Shown here: positions 59,538 to 64,000 of the stretch, in pieces | How the letters are laid out: the number at the start of each line of letters is the position of its first letter | Numbering within the stretch: position 1 is the stretch's first letter | From: JAJRWS01 sp039831705 | GTDB taxonomy: Bacteria; Planctomycetota; Planctomycetia; Pirellulales; Lacipirellulaceae | Direction of reading: 5' to 3' | Length of the DNA: 64,000 nucleotides | Assembly (NCBI GenBank): GCA_039831705.1 | Contig: JBDOMT010000064.1 | Location: forward strand, 3,373-67,372 | Notes under the pieces: model-generated | Told to the model about the DNA's origin: nothing | Databases searched by the model: none | Seen by the model: the letters and a program-made list of their open reading frames with translations, nothing else | Made by a program: the position numbers and the translations under genes

Positions 59538-60044
59538 GATGATTGTCGTGAGGATTGGGATTTCGGGCTTAGTTCGACTTCAGTATTTTTCCATGCTGGC
59601 AAATCGGACGGTGCGATTTAGGTTAATGCCATTTTGGCTACACTTCGCCCTAACAACTCTCTACCAGCGAATAATCACCACGAAGGACACGAAGAGCAGG
59701 TGCAAATAGGGATTTTCACGAGTTGCTGAGTCGTCGAATGCTTCTTGTTTCTCCGTGTATAGCAAAGTAGTTACCATTCTCCTTCTTCGTGCTCTTCGTG
59801 TCCTTCGTGGTCTTATTGTTGCAATCGGAGGGTTATTATGACTCCTGGGTTTCTATTGGGGTGATTAAAATTCTCGCACTACCCTTATTTCCAGGGACTA
59901 TCGGTGAAATGGTTTCTGAAAAGTGAAAAACCTGAACTAAGGGGCCTTGTTCGGGCTGAGCAATACCGAAAGTGGAGAGCGGAAGAAATATCGAGTCTTA
60001 ACGCGGTCGTCAGGTTCCCGCTTTCGGCTTTCCGCTCTCGAAAC
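59538..60044. other. Repeat-bearing gap inside the MoxR locus
   Basis: This gap splits an operon that is normally compact. It holds the hairpin element at 59649-59811, and a GAGAGCGGAA palindrome: AGAGCGGAAG near 59978 against TTCCGCTCTC near 60030. A short open frame at 59904-60086 is not credible. Confidence 0.6.
59649..59811. repeat. Full hairpin element, TTCGTG type
   Basis: ACCACGAAGGACACGAAGAG and CA (59677-59698) is perfectly inverted at 59790-59811, giving 22-bp arms around a 91-base loop. Bases 59649-59698 equal the reverse complement of 3625-3674 over 50 bases. MITE-like; no coding capacity. Confidence 0.85.
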
Positions 60045-61061
60045 CTACTCTTCCTTCTCGCTGACTTCTTTCAGAATTTGGCTTAATACTTCATCCGCTT
60101 GAATCCCCTCTGCTTCGGCTTCGAAGTTCAAAATAATCCGGTGCCGCAAAGCGGGTAAGAAGACGCTGCGCACGTCCTCAAAACTTACATTGAACCGGCC
60201 TGCCAACAAAGCCCTTACCTTGGCTGCTAACACAACTGTTTGCGCTCCTCGCGGACTACTGCCCCAACGGAGGTAGTGGTTGGTGATTGCCCGCGACAAG
60301 GCTCCTTCCGGATGTGTCGCCATCGTGAGTCTTACCAGGTAATTCTGTACGTGGGGGGCGACGATGACATCACGAACTACCCGTTGCCACTTTATGATTT
60401 CAACGCCATCCATGACCTTGTCTGGTTGAACCGTTACCCCTCGAGTTGTGCGATCAATAATTTCAGAAAGTTCTTCTCGGCTGGAATAGCCAACCAGCAA
60501 CTTAAAAAAAAACCGATCGAGTTGAGCTTCGGGGAGAGGGTAGGTTCCCTCCTGTTCCAGTGGATTCTGAGTCGCCATGACAAAAAAAGGAAGTTTCATC
60601 GGGAAGATCTGCCCGGCAGTGCTGACCGTTTGCTCCTGCATGGTTTCGAGCATGGCCGACTGCGTTTTCGGAGTGGCCCGATTGATCTCATCGGCCAGGC
60701 AAATTTGAGTGAAGATAGGACCTTTTTGAAATTCAAATCGACGGTGGCCTGCAGACGTTTCCACCACCATATTCGTCCCCAAAATATCCGCGGGCATCAA
60801 ATCGGGGGTAAACTGGATCCGTGAAAAATCGAGATCCAACACTTGAGCCAGGGTGCGAACCAACAGCGTTTTACCCAAACCGGGCACCCCTTCCAAAAGG
60901 CAATGCCCACCGACAAACAGACAGGTAAGCACACCATGAACAATCTCCTGATGGCCAACAATTACCCGGCCAATTTGCTCCTGCACTGCCCGATACCGGG
61001 CAGCAAATTCCGCAGCCTGTTTTTCCATCGACTGCTTCTTTGGAGATTGGTCACGACTCAT
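60045..61061 (-). CDS. MoxR-family AAA+ ATPase
   Basis: 338 residues. Walker A LLEGVPGLGKTLLVRTLA, Walker B ICLADEINRATPKTQSAMLE, sensor 1 FFVMATQNPLEQEGTYPLPE, arginine finger and sensor 2 region (QLDRFFFKLLVGYSS), and a C-terminal lid with SRAITNHYLRWGSSPRGAQT. MoxR proteins act as chaperones that activate or assemble partner proteins, usually VWA/MIDAS proteins encoded beside them. Here it follows a large VWA gene by 39 bases and precedes the DUF58 and BatA genes after a repeat-filled gap. The ATG at 61061 is the natural start. Confidence 0.94.
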   Translation of the reverse strand: MSRDQSPKKQSMEKQAAEFAARYRAVQEQIGRVIVGHQEIVHGVLTCLFVGGHCLLEGVPGLGKTLLVRTLAQVLDLDFSRIQFTPDLMPADILGTNMVVETSAGHRRFEFQKGPIFTQICLADEINRATPKTQSAMLETMQEQTVSTAGQIFPMKLPFFVMATQNPLEQEGTYPLPEAQLDRFFFKLLVGYSSREELSEIIDRTTRGVTVQPDKVMDGVEIIKWQRVVRDVIVAPHVQNYLVRLTMATHPEGALSRAITNHYLRWGSSPRGAQTVVLAAKVRALLAGRFNVSFEDVRSVFLPALRHRIILNFEAEAEGIQADEVLSQILKEVSEKEE

Positions 61062-61100
61062 ATCTGCTCACTTTCCTGTTTGCATGCCGTATTAGAGATT

Positions 61101-64000
61101 TTACTTGCCTGACTGATCCCGATCGTACCATAATTTTTTTTTCGCTTTCAGCAAACGCTCGGTGTATGACGCTTCACCTGCTTCTTCTGTTTGCTGCAAG
61201 GCAGTTTGCTTGGGCGACAAACCAGGTTTGGTTTTGACAGTGTGTCCTTTTTCTTGCTGCCCTTTGTCAGCAACTGGCCCCGCTTCGAGTGTTTGGTCAC
61301 TATTTCCTAAACGGGTTCTTCTGCGTCGGCCTTCGATTTCCGCACCTATTTGTTCCTTACGGCTTCGCAGCCGACTTATGGTTTTGGCCTCTGGCACCAA
61401 CTGCTCACGACCCAACCGAGTACTACCTAGACGATATCGCATAGGCAGCAACCAGAGGAGGTTTATCTGCACCCGACGTACAAATACGTCTGCAAGAAAA
61501 ACGCAACTCCCCAGCATTACCATCAGTGGCCAAATCGATTGGTCCGTAACTACAGGAGGAAGATCTCGACGGAATGGATTCTCCTGAAGTAACTCTTTGA
61601 TGTGGTTTGGGTCCAGTCCCGATTCCATCAACACACCCACACGACCATGCTTTGCCACTAATCCGGCAAGTGATTTCAGTAATGCCATGTTGGTTTCATG
61701 ATCAAGATATTCAATCGAATACCCAACATTCACGCCCGTGCGCAGCGCCGTCCGCCCTCCATCAAGGTTCACCAATATGAGATAACTTCCGGTTGCCTGC
61801 GAAGGGAAATTGCCCACGTACCGGCCTGGAGCTGTTTGCGTAATAGATACAGTACTCGTAGACATGTCGGGAGCAATGACTGTGGCCGACATTAGTTGAT
61901 CGTTGAGAAAGTCATCGTTATCATCCAGCGCGGTGACGATGATCTGAGTTTGGCCATCTTGAACATGAGTCGATACCGAATAATTCTCTGAGTCGCCAAT
62001 GGGTCGCATCGACCATCGCACCAGTTGACTAAAAAATTTCTCGTAGTTATCCCAGCCGCTCCACGAGTGGGCCCAGCGTTGCCCCGAATCGGTGGTCAAC
62101 GCGGCGGCTTTGCCGGCGCCATAGGTCCATGCGGCCAGTAGCGTCGCGTTTTTCTTGGACACAGGTTGGGGAGATTGAAGAATGACCTCAACCAGTGGAT
62201 TTTGTTTGACGGAGGTAAGCAAGAATCCACGGATGGGTGGTAGAGGAGATTGCAAGCCTTGCACGATTTCGTGTTGTGAAACGATCGTTGGCTGTACAGG
62301 TAATGGCGGTTCATAAACTAGCGACCGAGCCACTCGACGCGCCTCACGCTGATAAATTTTTGGCAGCGCATTGGCGCTTTTCACCTCGTAATATTTCCCA
62401 CCAGTTTGCCTGGCCAGATTTTGCATCATCAGACTGCCTAAGCGACCATGGGATCCGACTGCCACGGCGGTGACTTTCACATCTTGTTGAATCAAGTCAC
62501 GAATGGCGCCTTCGGTCGGTTGTACCGGGTCGCCATCACTGATGACAATCATATGCTTGACGGATGCTTTGGGTACTCCAGCAAATGCGGTTGCAGCCAT
62601 TTTTAATGCTGGATCAAAGGCCGGCATATCTCCGACCACCATCTGATCGACCCGGGCCAGCATCATCTGTCGGGCGGGGCCTACACGGAGCAGTCCGTCA
62701 ACCGGTTGCTCCCACAACCATTGGTCAGTGCCATGCCATTGAATCAATCCACAATAATCCCGATTCCCCAGTAATTTAATGGACTCAAAGGCAATACGTT
62801 TTTGCCAATAGTTTGCTTGAGGCATTTCCCCCGCATGCATCATTAACACGAGTGCACCTACTGGCACCACTTTGGTGCTTTTGATTTGAAAGTCCACGGG
62901 CATTGCCTTTTCAAGCTCAGTGCCGATCCACCCTCCCGCACCAAAGCTGTCAGGGCCTCCGATCATGATCAGCCCGCAACCCAGTTCACGCGTATTTTGT
63001 ACAAGCATTTTAATTTGCGCATCACTAAAGCTACTGACCTTATCGACTTCGCTTCCTGCACTGCGTGAAATTCCTGCCAAGAGGACCGAATCGTATCGTT
63101 GCAATTCGGCCAAAGAAGTAAAGAGTCGATCACTTGGTTGGACCGTAACTTCAATTTCCTCATGACGCAAACGACTTACTAAATGATCAAACCTGCCCTG
63201 CTCATTCCAGTTTTCGATCAGCAGGACATGCCCGCGCCCACGGACATGTGTAAATGCGGTGGCGATGTTGTTTTGCGATATGCCGTCCGTCGCCGGGTCT
63301 TCGGGGATAAAACGTGCCTCGTAAGTGTAGAAATCGCTCTGTTCGATTTGCTGTTGCAATGTGAAAATTCGCTTCCCTGGAGGAAGTTGCACTTGCTGAT
63401 CTGAGATTAACTCCTCTCGCTGCCCCGCCTTTCGCACCAACTGGAGTCGACCGGTGACCCCAGGCGATTGAACCGTTATCCCGTGCGTTTCAGTGGATGA
63501 GATATTATTCGTTGCTCGAGTATCGAGATTCAATACGATACGCAAATCGAATGGCTGACCACGTCGTACTCCCGGTGGAATGTCAATTTTTTCAACGGCC
63601 ACTTCATCGCGGGCTGACAAATACACCGGTACCACGTCGATACTCACACCTGAATCAGACACTTGTCGTGCCTGCTCCAATGCGTTCCCCAAATTTTGGT
63701 TGCCATCGGTCACCAACACGATCCGCCCTGCCGTATCATGAGGAAACATCGCTTGAGCCCGACGGAATGCCGCAGAAAGGTCTGTGTATTGCGGGTCGAA
63801 TTGGGTTTCGATACGTGATGGTAAATGAACATTAAAATCGACGGGCGGAATCTCTACCGCTGCCGTATGTCCAAACACAATAACCCCCACACGATCCTGA
63901 TATTGATTGCTGCGCTGAGCATCGATCGATGCATTGACATAATCGATCATCGCCTGTCGCTGTTCGGTAGGAATACTCAAGGATTGATCCAGCAGATAGA
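61101..64000 (-). CDS. Large VWA-domain membrane protein, N-terminus outside the window
   Basis: Partial gene of at least 966 residues. The frame stays open to base 64000, reading YLLDQSLSIPTEQRQAM, where DQSLS is the MIDAS DxSxS motif; the apparent start at 63980 is a TTG inside it. So the true start lies upstream, outside. VWA core continues to about FPHDTAGRIVLVTDGNQNLG; a second VWA-like unit with a class I glutamine amidotransferase-like region follows (SRSAGSEVDKVSSFSDAQIK, IMIGGPDSFGAGGWIGTELE, HMIVISDGDPVQPTEGAIRD). A membrane helix near the end (WPLMVMLGSCVFLADVFVRR) is followed by a basic tail. Likely an envelope component served by MoxR. Confidence 0.85.
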   Translation of the reverse strand, partial: YLLDQSLSIPTEQRQAMIDYVNASIDAQRSNQYQDRVGVIVFGHTAAVEIPPVDFNVHLPSRIETQFDPQYTDLSAAFRRAQAMFPHDTAGRIVLVTDGNQNLGNALEQARQVSDSGVSIDVVPVYLSARDEVAVEKIDIPPGVRRGQPFDLRIVLNLDTRATNNISSTETHGITVQSPGVTGRLQLVRKAGQREELISDQQVQLPPGKRIFTLQQQIEQSDFYTYEARFIPEDPATDGISQNNIATAFTHVRGRGHVLLIENWNEQGRFDHLVSRLRHEEIEVTVQPSDRLFTSLAELQRYDSVLLAGISRSAGSEVDKVSSFSDAQIKMLVQNTRELGCGLIMIGGPDSFGAGGWIGTELEKAMPVDFQIKSTKVVPVGALVLMMHAGEMPQANYWQKRIAFESIKLLGNRDYCGLIQWHGTDQWLWEQPVDGLLRVGPARQMMLARVDQMVVGDMPAFDPALKMAATAFAGVPKASVKHMIVISDGDPVQPTEGAIRDLIQQDVKVTAVAVGSHGRLGSLMMQNLARQTGGKYYEVKSANALPKIYQREARRVARSLVYEPPLPVQPTIVSQHEIVQGLQSPLPPIRGFLLTSVKQNPLVEVILQSPQPVSKKNATLLAAWTYGAGKAAALTTDSGQRWAHSWSGWDNYEKFFSQLVRWSMRPIGDSENYSVSTHVQDGQTQIIVTALDDNDDFLNDQLMSATVIAPDMSTSTVSITQTAPGRYVGNFPSQATGSYLILVNLDGGRTALRTGVNVGYSIEYLDHETNMALLKSLAGLVAKHGRVGVLMESGLDPNHIKELLQENPFRRDLPPVVTDQSIWPLMVMLGSCVFLADVFVRRVQINLLWLLPMRYRLGSTRLGREQLVPEAKTISRLRSRKEQIGAEIEGRRRRTRLGNSDQTLEAGPVADKGQQEKGHTVKTKPGLSPKQTALQQTEEAGEASYTERLLKAKKKLWYDRDQSGK

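Noticed and set aside
59904..60086. Short + frame between DUF58 and MoxR genes
   Set aside because: Overlaps a palindrome and the MoxR 3' end, with no likeness to known proteins.

Overview
The window looks like chromosome of a planctomycete, most likely of the Pirellulales type. The support is a PVC-type haem-binding protein with HEAT-like repeats and a terminal CxxCH, Tat-exported hydrolases, a futalosine-pathway menaquinone gene (MqnD), a bacterial SLC4 transporter, a MoxR/DUF58/VWA locus, and gene starts that often lack a Shine-Dalgarno site. No tRNA, rRNA, CRISPR array, prophage or transposase gene was seen.

Region 1 (1-17.5 kb) is a collinear late flagellar cluster on the + strand: flgA, flgH, flgI, a FlgJ-type rod-binding protein, flgN, flgK, a giant flgL, fliW, csrA, a large flagellin, a giant fliD and fliS. 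It makes the P and L rings, the hook-filament junction, filament and cap, with the FliW-CsrA switch directly upstream of flagellin. A sigma28-like promoter, a long leader and a terminator-like hairpin precede flagellin, and a strong terminator follows it.

Region 2 (17.6-30.2 kb) holds mqnD, an M20 amidohydrolase, a YbdK-type carboxylate-amine ligase, trxA, a long coiled-coil protein, a Gly-rich secreted protein, a membrane-TPR protein and an SLC4-type transporter fused to an N-terminal PTS EIIA domain.

Region 3 (30.4-40.3 kb, - strand) is a tight run read from a heparinase-like gene through an isochorismatase fold, an NRAMP-like carrier, a RidA-like protein, an amidohydrolase, a polysaccharide deacetylase and a PVC-type cytochrome. 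Most products carry export signals. The isochorismatase, NRAMP and RidA homologues lack key catalytic or metal-binding residues. The first and last genes are broken by one-base frameshifts, and the last also by an in-frame TGA.

Region 4 (40.6-55.98 kb) is housekeeping and unknown genes: ligA, a small membrane protein, sppA, a SPOR-like unknown, rdgB, two unknowns (one with a prepilin-like N-terminus), typA, a PAS/GAF/receiver protein, a membrane metallophosphoesterase and a methyltransferase. Region 5 (56.5-64 kb, - strand) is a VWA-MoxR-DUF58-BatA/VWA locus whose first gene runs off the window.

Intergenic DNA is rich in short repeats. These include CT-rich heptamer tandem repeats that abut start or stop codons, several palindromic (MITE- or REP-like) families, and a 50-bp perfect inverted pair 56 kb apart. 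All readings rest on inspection of the sequence and remembered family features; no database search was run.
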